Source: Monosiga brevicollis MX1 (lineage: Eukaryota > Opisthokonta > Choanoflagellata > Craspedida > Salpingoecidae). From it: a stretch of 64,000 nucleotides of DNA. The stretch's first letter is position 1. The number at the start of each line of letters is the position of its first letter. The translations under genes and the position numbers were made by a program. Where the stretch lies: assembly GCF_000002865.3 (NCBI RefSeq), contig NW_001865049.1, positions 964,381 to 1,028,380 on the forward strand, given 5' to 3'. The notes below the pieces were generated by a model. It was not told the origin of the DNA, ran no database searches, and was given only the letters and a program-made list of their open reading frames with translations. This document shows positions 22,601 through 34,044 of the stretch, piece by piece.

Positions 22601-25093
22601 TCTTGCTGTCTTTGTGCCAAATCTTGGAGAAAGGCCTCATCGCGTCCCGTCGCCAAGGCGGTATATTCGCGCAGGGTCGGGAAAATGCCGCTCGTTTCGA
22701 AAAACAAGTCTAGAATGGCTTGATTGTCGGTGAATCCTAAGACCTGCACCACCAAAGTAAGATACGTGAGTGACTGTATGGCATTTGCGCACACTCTGGG
22801 GGTTCTAGGCAAGTGGCCGACCTCAGAGCCTTGAACACCTTCGTCAAGGCAGGCCTGCATCTCTTCCTGAAAGATGTGCTGGTTAAAGTAATAATGCAGC
22901 TGCTCGTTGGCCAAGTTAATGCACAGCTGATCAAATCTGTTTTTTTTTTTCGCACAAAGAGGTCAAGGGCGACAGTGAGAGGTGGGAGCGGTGAGGGAGA
23001 GAAAAGCGGGCCTCTTGAAGATGGTGGGGCTTGCGAGAATCGCGCTTCGCGAGTGTGCCGATTACCGACCCATTGTGACGAAAATTTTCAAAACCAAAAA
23101 TGTCTGCAAAAGGGCAACCCATTGAGCAACACGAAAAGAAATCAACCCTCATCAAACTACCTGTGGAGATGCAGCCGCTGACGCACCGAGAATCCCGATG
23201 CAACACTGCTCGTGCTCAGGCAAAGGGTCAGCAGGTCGTAGTCCGCTATCAATCTTTGCTACAATGTATGTGAAGAGTCTGTCGTAGAGCGCCTTGCCAA
23301 CGGCGTCTCGAGCTATTGCAGCGCGATCTGCGCTAACTCGTTTCCGAAACTTTTCTTTCATGACAATTTTGACTTCTGTCAAGAAGCCATCGCCCAAGCT
23401 CTCGGCGGTTACGCCTAGATTATCAGCCGCAGCTTCGAGGAACTGCACAGGCACAGAGAAACCAAGAATGGGATTGAGGCAGCGTTTAGTGAGATGCTTT
23501 TTTTAATAATGACAATAATCGGGCTGCTCGGGCCGGCGTACTCACCTCTACATTGCAGATGGCAGCCTCACCCGAGTTGTCATCGTCAAATTCCAGATTG
23601 CCAAGCTGTAGAATGGCGGCAAGAATTGATGTCAGAACGCGCAGCTCTTGACTGGAAAACCCAAGATGGTTGAGGGCATCTTGCACGTTTTCCCATTCAG
23701 CGGTTTGCTCTGCAGTTGCGTAGCGGCGCTCATAGACATAGCTGTTTCAAGAACAGTGCAAGAGGCGTTGAAGGAGTGTTGATCAGGCTTGTGGCAAAAC
23801 TGACAACAACTGAGACTAGAGGGGGGCATATGAAGCCGCGACACGCCTCAAGCCTGGACGAGCAACCTACTGCCATTCGTCGGAAAGGTGAAGACCCGTG
23901 CGTCGACGTTCTTCGTCATCACAGCCCTCGATGAGCATTTCAAAGATGTGAAAGTTGCGTTCGCCCTCGCCTTGGGACACCACCTGGGTGAAGTGGACCA
24001 AGTCACGCAATCAGCCCGGGCCCGGGGTTCACGCGCACGCCTGCAAGGGTTGAGTTTAGGTCTGACGTACCCGCGCCTTTTCCAGCAGATAGTGAGCCAG
24101 CCTCGCTCCCACTACACGGCCTTGTGTCGTAAACTACGAGTGAGGCAGAGAGAGGAGAAATCATGACGTGGTGAAGGCATCGCAAAGAGTGATGGCACGT
24201 TCTGTTCGTGCTATGATTTGCTTTATTCACCGGGTGTGTGTGTTGGCTCGAGAGAACTTGTTTGCAAAAAGGGCGAATTGGGGCGAGGATAAAGGCCAAC
24301 CTGTAGTTCGATAAATTTGCCAAAGCGCGAGCTGTTGCTGTTCATCACGGTTTGCGCATTGCCAAAGGCTTCGAGAACAGGATTGGTCTACCTTGTCATT
24401 GCGGCCGTGAGGGCGTACATGTTGTCTGTACAAGAGCAACGAGTGAGGCAACACGCGTACCATCATGATGCGCGTTTCCAGTGGGTGGCGGGCACGATCA
24501 GCACTGGACGGGGCCTGAGGAGCTTGAAAGCCTCGGGCGCTCACGTCAAGAACCTGTGCAGTTGAGCGCGGACATCAACGGGTTTTGCTTTGAGCAGGAG
24601 AGGGATGGTATGACGCAATGCTGGAGCTATGGGGGTGACCAAACACGGCCTGGGGTGCTTGGGCTGACCTGGCGGATAAAGAGGCGGGTGCTGAACGTTT
24701 TGCCGGCGCCCGATTCGCCAGAGATGACAGCGACCTAGGTGATGGAGGAGGCACAGAGAGTCAGCAGACTGCAGAATGACTTGGTGCATTGGCATGAAGG
24801 GTGTTTGGGCACAGCGGGGTCACCTGGGGCTGACGGGTGCGCATCATCTGTGTAAAAGCGGCGTCGGCAATGGCAAAGAGGTGGGGCGGGTGTTCGGCCT
24901 TGGAAGAGACTTTGGTATAGCGCAGGGAATGAATGTTGTCGTAGAGCGGCAAGTCAGCATAGGGATTGACAGCGAGAAGAATGTCCCCAACATAGGTGTA
25001 AATGAGGTCACGGGCGAAACGCGTGGCCAGGGCCTGGTTCAAACTGGACTCATTCAGGCTGTCCTGGCGAGCCAGGTCATGAGTGGCTTCCAT
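19636..25093 (-). CDS. Unconventional myosin with one IQ motif and tandem C-terminal SH2 domains
   Basis: A minus-strand, many-exon gene of roughly 1,150-1,200 residues; the first usable Met is at 25093 but 5' exons may be missing. Motor landmarks: [20 protein letters not shown] (25020s), P-loop [12 protein letters not shown] (exon 24734-24669), [12 protein letters not shown] and [10 protein letters not shown] (switch I, ~24370-24310), DIFGFENF (switch II, split by an intron near 23200), [29 protein letters not shown] and [12 protein letters not shown] (~21750). A neck IQ motif ([15 protein letters not shown], ~21230) follows. SH2-1 (20825-20460) reads [15 protein letters not shown]...[10 protein letters not shown] proline-rich linker exon (about 20380-20238) joins in phase to SH2-2 (about 20160-19740, [11 protein letters not shown]...GRFLFRARS), ending EMTVD at 19636. 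Both SH2 domains keep the phosphotyrosine-binding arginine. Role inferred: actin motor recruited to phosphotyrosine sites. Confidence 0.88.
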
Positions 25094-25492
25094 GGTGCTC
25101 AGGTCAGGAATGCCCGTGCCTTGCCCGTGGCTTGATGAGGAAGAGCATCAAGAGCACCTATTGCTCTTGACAGAGAAGTCAATGCGTGCCCAGCATCAGG
25201 ATGGTTGCGCATGTGCTGGTGCAAGCAGTCGCAGCTTTCAGCGCCAGTTCAGGCGTCGAACTCAGCGCCAAAAAACAGCACCAAATGGGAGGGGCAGCAA
25301 TGATACAGCGAGGAGTAGTCTCTGCTGCAGAGGAACAGCCCGCAGCAACCTGGGAGCAAACTGAAGTAGACAGGCCGTAACAAGGCCAGGACAAGCCCGT
25401 GAGAAAGACCGTGAGGGGCAGGGAAGACAGAGCCCAAACGAGGGGCGAGGATCCAGCTCCACCACCACCAAGCAAAATTCGTGCTAAAATGC

Positions 25493-25555
<63 letters not shown>

Positions 25556-26442
25556 AAGCAGAAAAAGAAAAAAAAAAAAATTCAAGAAACCGGACCAAAC
25601 GCGAAGAACCTTACCGCAAATTCCAAAAGTAAAGGCAAAACGCTTTGTAAGGGGATAGAAACGGCTTTACATGTAGTACTTTTTCTTCTGTTTAACCTTG
25701 ATGCATTGGGTTGATGTCTTTCTTTGGAGTGTGACAGGACGGCTGCCTTGATTGGTAGGTAGGTAGGTGGCTCACCGTGCTCCGTCAGACTGATGAGGGC
25801 AAAGTGGTCGGGGGGGGGTAGTAGTCGTAATCGGTGATGGGAATCAACATGAACGAGGACCTGTGCTAGCCAAACGATGGCCAATGCCCGGTTCAGGGGA
25901 ACATGGTCCCCAATACGACGAAACAATGTAGTGATGAGGTTGGGGCTGGCTAGGGTTGAAATTGGGCGGCCCGCGATATCATGCGAGAGGGAGTGTGGGC
26001 CGAGGGTAAGGAAAGAGGCAGAGACAGAGGTAGAACGTTGCGGGGTCCACATCACGCCAATGTGAAGCAGAAGCTCAAACTCTTGTGCACATCAAGTCAT
26101 ACACTGATTCATATGCCCGCTCATCAAGTGCTTGCTTGTTTGCCTGTTTGCCCGTTCGCCCGTTTGCCCAACACGACTCATGCGCGCCGCGACCGACCTC
26201 CTCAAACTACTCATGCGGTCTCTAACGTGTCAAGCAACTCAAAGGGTGTTTGTTACCAAGCTGGTGATTTCAAAGAGCTTTCTCATTTTGTCGAGCAGCG
26301 TGCCCCCAGAAGGGAGATGATTTGAAGGCGCGTTGGAGAAACTCAAGGATGGCAACTTCAAAGCAACCTTGACCATTCAATTCTTTATTCGTTCGACAGC
26401 CCAAAACACTGCCAAGGTTTCCAATATACAGCTTGGTACAAC
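25094..26442 (-). other. Region upstream of the myosin with candidate coding exons and a (GT)n tract
   Basis: Two minus-strand stretches look coded. One, about 25985-25775, reads RPISTLASPNLITTLFRRIG then DHVPLNRALAIVWLAQVLV and ends at a gtgagc donor. The other, about 26370-26250, includes EVAILEFLQRAFKSSPFW and, in another frame, LLDKMRKLFEITSL before a gtaaca donor. They resemble helical-repeat protein and could be 5' exons of the myosin or remnants of another gene. I could not join them in phase. An in-frame stop lies 60 bases above the myosin Met at 25093. Confidence 0.35.
25496..25551. repeat. (GT)n microsatellite
   Basis: A pure GT dinucleotide run of about 55 bp upstream of the SH2-myosin. 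Confidence 0.95.
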
Positions 26443-28478
26443 TTATATGGCAGCCTGGAGGTGGTCAACAAAGCAGTCATCGCAAAGAAACAACGTCGCG
26501 GAGCATTTGCAGTGTCGCCTGACCATTTTGCGGCATCGATCACCGCGACACCGCACTGCTTGATATTTCTTCTTGACTCGTTTTCCGGGCGTTGATCCTT
26601 GAAACGCGGGTAGGCTGACAAGCTTGTGTGGCTTTGTTTGCCTTGCTTTGTGTTTCAGGTAGCCTGTTAACAGTCCATCGGCAACCCGTGTTCGAAACTC
26701 AGGCATCGTCATCGTGCTGTTGGGCGTCTCGGGCTTGCACCGGTACTTGTACCAGAGGAGTGCGTTAACCAGTACCACTGAGACAATGAACGTCAGCTGC
26801 CTGACATCCCAAGATTTGTTGCCCCACGCTCGCTCAAGATCGTGCTTGTGGCTCTGGCGCAGGCGTTGGTGCTCATCCACAGCGTGGCGCCCTTGATAAT
26901 AATCTTCGATAGGCTCGTTGCGGCGATATCCAATCAAGGTGCCATCCGCCAACCGCACCTTGCGCTCGGGCCCCATTTGAACAGATGATCCATAGGTGGA
27001 GAGCAGCGTCAAGACGTACTTCTGATGATTTATGGAGAACAAGCAGATGCGTTCGCCATCAAGTTGCCCGCTGCGCCCATGCAGCTCGCCCACTGGCCTG
27101 CCAGCCATGTCCGTCTGAACAACGTCGCCAGGCACGTACTTTGGCCAAGACCGTCCTTTCTTTGCAACCGTGACGGCAAAAGTGCCTCTTTTTTTGAGAA
27201 GCACGAGAGCAGGGAGAGTGCAGAATTCGCTGTCCATCACGACGACGCGCCCTTTGCCCCAGCTGGACTCGGTCATCCGTAAAATCAATGCCGACACTTT
27301 GCCATGCTCAGCGTAGCGCAGAGGCAAATGCGCTGTGCGCGCAGCGCCCTCCACCAGCTCCATATGATAAAGAACGCGTGAATGAACATCATACATGGCG
27401 TGATAGTCGTTGCCAACAGGGTCAGGCTTGCGCCCAGCGTACGTGTAACCGGGTACGCGATCATTGTGGTGTGTCACTGTGGATTTGTCAAGGCAGACAG
27501 TGCAGGAGGGGGTAAACACGGCGCGAGCTCCCATATGCTCATTGAAAGCGTCAACCATTCCACGGATTTGATAGCACGGGTCGTTGCTGCACAAGTTTGG
27601 TTCATTGAGACGTAGCCCTCCGGCGATCTCTCGGAATCGACGCAGCGACATCACTTGAGTGAAGAGCGGCCGACGATCAAACTCGTCGTCGTATGGCTCA
27701 AAGAGCTCCTCCACCGGGAAAACATGGTTTGAAGCCATTATCTGCAGGCCGATGAATGCGAGCAGCTCCTCCTGTGTAAGATGGATATCCACACTGCCTC
27801 GAACGACGTTTTCAAGGATACGTGGAGGGAGAAAATGCATGAAAAAGGTCATCGGATCACCCGGTTGAAGCAGGCTGTCTAGTTGCGCCGCTCGCGGCGT
27901 GAAGCACGCACGATCAGTAGCCACATCCACGGTAGCACTGCCCCACTCTCCAAAAATCGATGGGCTGGTCGATGGTGGGGCGCTTGCAGGCGGTGAACAT
28001 GCTGAAAGACATGCGTCGGTGGGAATGCCAATGTCGGGCTCAACAACATCATCTTCAACGCCCTGTAGCTCGGCTGGTATGGACGCCGTTAAATCTGCCG
28101 TACTTGAAAGTCGATCACCTTGGCCGAGCATAGCTGTGACGTCGCTTGCTAGTGTTGGACCCACATTTGGCTCTGGCCCTGAGATCCGGGCGGCCATGTA
28201 TGCTTCAGCCTTGTTCAAAGTGATTTGAGGGGCAGGCAGGGCTTCAACACGTAGCTTGCGAGCATATAGCTCGCCGTCAACGTCGGCATGGAGAGCAGGG
28301 TGACTGGCACCACATCGCCCCGCACGCGTCGCTCGGCCTGGCCAACGGCCACCAAACCAGTAATTCGGTGACGCCCATCACTCCCAAGTAATGACGCAAG
28401 GTGCTGGGGGTACAACATGCGTCGTGGGGTGCTCACGTGAGCCAAGAGGGGCGTTGGGCGAGCCATCCGACTGCTCAC
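26443..28478 (-). mobile_element. piggyBac-type DNA transposon or domesticated piggyBac gene
   Basis: One minus-strand frame (28218 down to the stop at 26443, 591 residues counted from a TTG; the same frame stays open further upstream) encodes a piggyBac/PGBD transposase. Aspartates fit the DDD triad: D244 (VCLDKS), D329 (VVMDSEFCTLPALVL) and D448 (RHAVDEHQRL). A C-terminal Cys-rich zinc-binding module follows (CRGDRC, HCKC, FLCDDC; residues 557-582). A second coding-like stretch at 28478-28215 (MSSRMARPTPLLAH...) is in another frame, so a frameshift or intron may lie near 28290-28310. I found no TTAA site or inverted repeats within a few hundred bases on either side, so the ends are decayed or the gene is domesticated. 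The catalytic frame itself has no stop. Confidence 0.85.
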
Positions 28479-28568
28479 AAAAAAAGAAAAAAAAAATGAC
28501 CGTTACTTTTTTTTTCCCTTGAGACTCTATGTGATACCATTCATAAGGATCACCATTTTGTTCCCCAG

Positions 28569-28715
28569 AAACACCGTGAGAGCCTCATCCTCTGCTTCTG
28601 GTGGCAGCACGGGCGTGATTGCTGGCGCAGCTGCCGGCGCCGTGGTTCTGCTGGCAGTATTGCTTGTGCTGATTGTCTTGCGTTGCCGCCGCCGTGCCAC
28701 ACCCGCCGTTACACG
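28569..28715 (+). CDS. Orphan exon encoding a single transmembrane helix
   Basis: After a ttccccag acceptor the plus strand reads NTVRASSSASGGSTG, then a strong transmembrane segment (VIAGAAAGAVVLLAVLLVLI) and RCRRR, the usual look of a type I receptor's juxtamembrane exon. No start or extracellular exons are found upstream, where the piggyBac element begins about 100 bp away. A coding-like stretch from 29430 (GVGLALPRGTSPPGSESGG) might be its tail. It could be the remnant of a gene interrupted by the transposon. Function unknown. Confidence 0.4.
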
Positions 28716-29274
28716 CTCCTTTGCTTTTTTTTTTTTTTTTTTTTTTTGTTGTGTTGTTAACACAAGCGATGGGTGGATTTACCCCAAAAGGGTAAATCTT
28801 CCAACTTAATGTTAATTTATTTTGAAAAAAAGTTTCACACAACAGCAGCAGCAGAAGCTGCTGTTTTTCCTCCATAATTGAGAATGAGGGTCACCAACTG
28901 GCAGCGACCCGGGTTGATGCGACTTGGGGTATGCGGCTCGGGTGGATGCGACTTGGTGTGTGCGACTCGGTGAATGACCGTGTGTGCATGGTGGTTGTCC
29001 AGGCGGTATAGAGTCTTGGGCGCGTCTAATTGATACACGGATGGTGTTGTTTTCTGCTCCCTCTCGTGCATTTGGTGTGTCACGAAGGGCCCAAAGAGGC
29101 AGAGATCTAGCCCAAGGACCCTCTGCGAGAGTGTCGCACGTAGCGTCCAAGCAATTCAAGGCAGCGATGATGATCTCCCAGCTACCCAGCTACCGAGGCA
29201 TGGTCTCAATTTAGAGACCGTTTTCACACGGTCACTATGGACGAGCGCCGCCAATGAACGCACAATTGTTCTAG

Positions 29275-29386
<112 letters not shown>

Positions 29387-29813
29387 AACATCAGCTCGTG
29401 CGTTTTATGACTTTTTCAATTTTTCACAGGGCGTCGGCCTTGCCTTGCCTCGTGGGACTTCTCCTCCTGGTTCAGAGTCTGGTGGTCTTGACGACGCAGG
29501 CCAACGGCAGGCGTGGGCTCAGGCGAAGGGGGTAAAGAGACAGACAGTCAAACAGGCTCACTTCGGATCACGATACATGCAAACCTTCTCGCAAATTTTT
29601 TCCAAGTCTTTTTATTGTTCAGCCGCGAGAGCAGTCCTCCGTGCAGACGAAACACCATTTTACTCGGCTGGCACGCTCCTGATGCTTTGCATGAAGATCC
29701 CGTGACGCGGCATTGCACAGCATTCCAATTTGGACGGTGCCTTATACTTCTTCAGTGGTGGCCCTCGCTGGTAGCTTCTCTCAGTCAGCGTCGTTTTTGC
29801 CGTCAAGGGCACG

Positions 29814-30985
29814 ATGCGCCGCTGGTTTTGCTCTGCAGCCCTCGTGTTGGCTTGGATGATCAGCTGCAATGCAGCACCAGCTGGGCCGCTGAATCTGGTA
29901 TGTTGGCTGTCGTCACATGCCTCATCACTGCTTCATCCCGCCTGATTCTTCTCTGGGTCGCTTTGGATCCACACTCATTCCTGCGCCCCCGTCACCAGCG
30001 TCGAGATGCAGGAGTCAACGCTTCGCAGACTGAATCCAAGGATGCCGAACGCGCACAGGATTACCGCGATGCGACCATCGCCTTGGGCGTTCTGTTCGGT
30101 TTGGCCTTGGTTTTGATTGTGGTTCTTCTGGTATGGAGATGGCGCGCCCGCCATGAGCTTTATACGTTCCACGTCGACATCAGCACCAAGAAGACAGCTC
30201 ATTTCTCACACCCCGAGCTGAAGCAGGGCCACGACTTGGGCTTTCGCATTCGGGCACCTGGCGGGCCCTACGTTTTGGGACCAGATCTGCATTTGGAGAT
30301 GAACAAACGCTACTACTTTCAGCTTCACAACGTTCCGGGCGAGTATGCGCTGCAGATTACCCACTCGCCCGTTGGTGCCGATCAAGGTCACAACATGGCC
30401 GAAGGGACGCATGTTGTTCACGGCAACGGTCGGCTAGAGGTTGACACGGCGCGGCTGCCGGCTGGACCACTGTATTATCAGGCCGTGCGCTTTGAAAAAA
30501 TGGGAGGTCGCATTTTTGTTCACAATCGGCCAGCTCCAACCACCTTGCGCCAAGGCACCATTTATGAGCTGCCCACTCCCAGCAAGCCCACACCAACACC
30601 ACCAGGTACTGGATCCGGGACCTTGTCAACCCTGCCCACCCCCGGCGCGAAGCCAGTCTCAAGCAATGGTGCTTCTTTTCGCCATGAGAATCGCAACCAT
30701 GCTCTAATGCGCTCGCGCACTGACCTCGACGATGCCGATTGGGACTCGGGCTGGGACTTGCGCTTGCAACCGCGCTGGGTCCCGGCATCTGCTCGAGTTG
30801 TCGATTCAGACTCGGAATCAGAGACAGGGCCTCCGGTCCCACCACGCCGCCGTGCCAAGGCACGCCGCAATACGAGCACGACGACGAGTGCCCACGTCGA
30901 GGGCGTGATGCGCATTGACGACGAAAAGGTGTTGCGCTCCTTTCGCAAAGGGTCCGGGCCCCGTTCTACCTCCCATGATTTGTGA
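29814..30985 (+). CDS. Signal-peptide, single-pass membrane protein with a beta-rich, cupredoxin-like domain
   Basis: Two exons (29814-29897 and 29999-30985) join in phase 0 and give 356 residues. Residues 1-21 (MRRWFCSAALVLAWMISCNA) are a signal peptide. A short Asn/Gln/Ser-rich ectodomain precedes a helix at about 53-74 (TIALGVLFGLALVLIVVLLV) and RWRAR, so type I topology is predicted. The following region (LYTFHVDISTKK through GPLYYQAVRFEKMGGRIFVH) is beta-rich and recalls a cupredoxin-like sandwich, but copper ligands are not evident. The tail is Pro/Ser/Thr-rich and acidic, with RRRAKARRNTS and PPVPPRRR, a candidate SH3-binding site. I do not recognise the full architecture. Confidence 0.68.
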
Positions 30986-31560
30986 CACGCCAGCCTTTAG
31001 TCCGTTTGTCCTGTTGACCATAGCATGATGATGTGTGGCGACCAAGAGCCACATGTTGAGTATTTGTGTGGTGTGGTGTGGTGTGGTGTGATGTGCCTGT
31101 ATTTGTGTTTGCGTTTGTGTGCGGGGCAAGCATTTCTGCTGTATCCTGAGATAGTTTGGCCAGAAAATGTTTCGATTAAGAAGGGGGAGGCGGGTGGCCC
31201 GACCTCTCCGCCAGTGATAGGTGAAGGAGAACAAGAGAATATTGGGTTAGTGCGCACGAGTTGATTGCTAGCTGGACATTTTTGCTTTGGCGGCAGCCCT
31301 TTGTCATCATCTTGTTCTTCACGTTGGGGGGAAAAAGCTGGCCACAAAATCCACGCTCAGCGCAGAAAAGAGAAGAGCAGGGCGCGCAGGGGGTTCAGAT
31401 CAATTGGTTATGCAGTCCTAGTCTCCTTTCGGCTTGACCACCTTCAAATCTCCTCGTCAGAAACAACAACTTTGAGGCGAGCAAAAAAAAAAAAAAGCCA
31501 TCAAAAACCAACAGTCACAAAACCCGCTTGAACAAGGCTGCAAGCAAAGAAGGACATTGC
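30986..31560. other. Convergent spacer with a GTGTG repeat
   Basis: Between the membrane-protein gene and the carboxypeptidase. It contains an imperfect gtgtg repeat (about 31068-31095) and an A-rich stretch near 31480; no gene is supported. Confidence 0.55.
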
Positions 31561-33518
31561 TTAATAGGACTTGTTGTGGAGGAAGCTGGTGAGCATGTGA
31601 AGAGCCTGAACGGGCTTGTGCTGGGGCACGAGATGACCGGCACCCGCAACGGTGAGGAAAGTGAAATCGGTGCTGTTTGAGTCGTACACGGTCACGTAAC
31701 CGGCGAGGACGTTGCCAGCATTGGGCTCGTCACGGCTGCCCGAGGTCCAGGGGCGCCAGGCCTCCTTGACAGGGAAGCCGAGCTGGCGGGTCCACTCCTC
31801 TGAGCCCCAGTAGGGCACACAGGCATCAACATTGCCCGAGTAGATGAGCATGCGGTACTTCTGGGCGAGCGTCTTGTAGAGGTCGCGCAGGTCAGCAGCG
31901 GTACGGCGGTAGCTCTGTTGGCCTTGCTTGGAGACATGAAGGGCCTTTTGCACGTCGTCCTGGGCGAGCCAGAGGTCCATGACCTTTTGGGCACCGCAGG
32001 TGTAGTCGTTGAGGGCACCCTGAAACTCGGAGAGCTGGGGGTGGATAGAGTAGACCTGGCTGCCCGAGGTGTTGACGACGCGGGCCTGGCCAATGCGGCG
32101 GCGAATCTCGGCGTGGTCCAGGGTCACCTGATCGTTGCCGCAAGTGTCGTAGATGTTGTAGATGTCAAAGTTGCCAATGTCCTGGTTCATCTTGGCAAGG
32201 ATGGCCTCGCACTTGATGTTCTCGGTGCCGTTGAAGTGGTTGCAGGCCTCTTGGATCTCGGCGTACATGGTTTGGGGGAACATGCCATGGCCGTAGTAAA
32301 ACTCGACGTTGATGCGGTCGACTTCAGCACCAAAACCGCAGGTGCCGACTTCGTTGCCCCAGCAACCATCACCAATGGCTGCACCCTTGAAGTTGGGGAT
32401 GGAACCACGGGCATCGATCTCCTTCATGATTTCGGGGATGTAAATGCCGGCGTAGCTCTCGCCGGTGATGTAAAAGTCGTTGCTCTTGAACTCGCTGAAG
32501 CTTTCGAACCAGCGCTCGAGGAAGTCGGCACCCTCCTCACCGACGCTCTCGTCGGTGTTGACGCAGGACACGCCCTACACGCGAGTGAAGGCATCCAATC
32601 CAAACGAGTGTATGAGTGTAAGTCGGGATCCGCTGGCCATGCAAGCGGAAGTGAAAGTGGGAATTGGGGCTTGGGGTGTCTTTGCATCGAAGAGCGTACC
32701 TCGGCGCAGTAGCTAAAGCCGACGCCCTTGGGCTGCTCGAGGTAGAGGACGTTGGCGACCTGGGACCAGGAGTAGGGGTTGTAGATGAGGTTGATGTTTG
32801 AGCCGTTGATGCTGTCATCGTTGGTGTTGAACTGGCCGTTCTCCGTGAGCAGACCGATGAGGCTGCTGGAGCCGGGGCCACCTAAGCAAGCGACGTAGAT
32901 GCGGGTGTAACCAGGCACATGGTGAGCGGGGTGATGCTTGCCTGGAGAAAACACAACGAAACAAAACAAAACAAAACAAAACAGCAGAAACTACAGCGAG
33001 AATGGCAACGCCAGGAAACTGGATGCCAAGGGGAACAAAGGGGGTGGGCACAAGGGGCTAGGTGGCTGGCATGTAAACGCTGCTATCGTACCGTTGAGCC
33101 AGAGGACGACGGGATCGTTGCTGGGGTCGTTCTCCGACTCGATGAACCTGTTGGCACGCCAGGTATTAGCGGGGTGGGGTATCGGGGATGCCATCTGGGT
33201 GGGAGGGTGATCTGACCAGTAGTGGAGGTAACCAGTGGGGTTGTTTTCCTTGCCGACGGGGATGTGACCGCTGTAGTGCTTGGAGGGCAGGGCCTTGTCC
33301 CAGCCTAGATGGATGACGATTCGAGCAACACAGCACGGATGGTGTGCGTCGGGATCAGCCCGAGACATCACGTTCCTCGAACAGGGATCGACGGGGCGAA
33401 GAGGCAAGCTGCATGACTAAGACTGACCAGGGAGGCTAGTGACCTCATCGGCAGCGGGGGCGGCATGGACGGCGACCAAGGCCGCGAGCGCCACGAGCAT
33501 CGCAAAGGGGGCCATCAT
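31561..33518 (-). CDS. Serine carboxypeptidase (peptidase family S10)
   Basis: Five minus-strand exons (33518-33428, 33304-33217, 33147-33092, 32881-32700, 32574-31561) join in phase and give 476 residues. A signal peptide ([19 protein letters not shown]) is followed by [20 protein letters not shown], then [14 protein letters not shown] (oxyanion region), GESYAG with the nucleophile Ser179, Asp389 in SGNVDACVP, and His453 in [11 protein letters not shown]: a complete catalytic triad in the usual order. Several Asn-x-Ser/Thr sites suggest glycosylation. Family members remove C-terminal residues in lysosomes, vacuoles or outside the cell, so digestion of phagocytosed food is a reasonable inference. 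Length is normal and no lesion is seen. The start uses the first of two adjacent ATGs. Confidence 0.93.
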
Positions 33519-34044
33519 GATGATTGATGACGACCGTCCTGTCAATGGGGCGAGCATTCGAACAGAGAGAGGATCATGAGATGCATTCACGCGTTTTTAG
33601 GCCAGGCAACCCAAAAACAAGGAGACAACCATGGAACACCAGCGCACGCAAAAGCCGGGCGCTGGTGGGCCTCTGGTTGGTTGGTTGGTTGGTTGGGGGG
33701 GGCCCACGGGCGAGGGCGAGTGGCAGCCAGTGACCGGCGCGGGTGCGGGCGAAAGGCGTGCGCACCACGACAGAGAGAGAGAGAGAGAGAGAGGAGGGTA
33801 CGAGAGGAGCAAACGTACCGAGTAATAAAAAATGATAAAGTGTGTGTAGTTTTCAAGCGAATCAGAGAGATGATGTCTTTTGAGTGCCGCCGTTCAGAGG
33901 CGCATAGGGTGTGTGTTTGAGGATTTGTTTTGTGTGTTTTGGAGGAAAGAGACCATGTGCTTATGGGAGCGTGTTGGGACTTGCTTGGGAAACACTTTGG
34001 GGATGCTTGGGATCGTCGTTTTGTGTTGGCAACAACACAGCAGA

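Noticed and set aside
26443-28478. Retroviral or LTR-type origin for the transposase
   Set aside because: No reverse transcriptase, integrase zinc finger, protease or long terminal repeats; the DDD spacing and Cys-rich tail are piggyBac-like.
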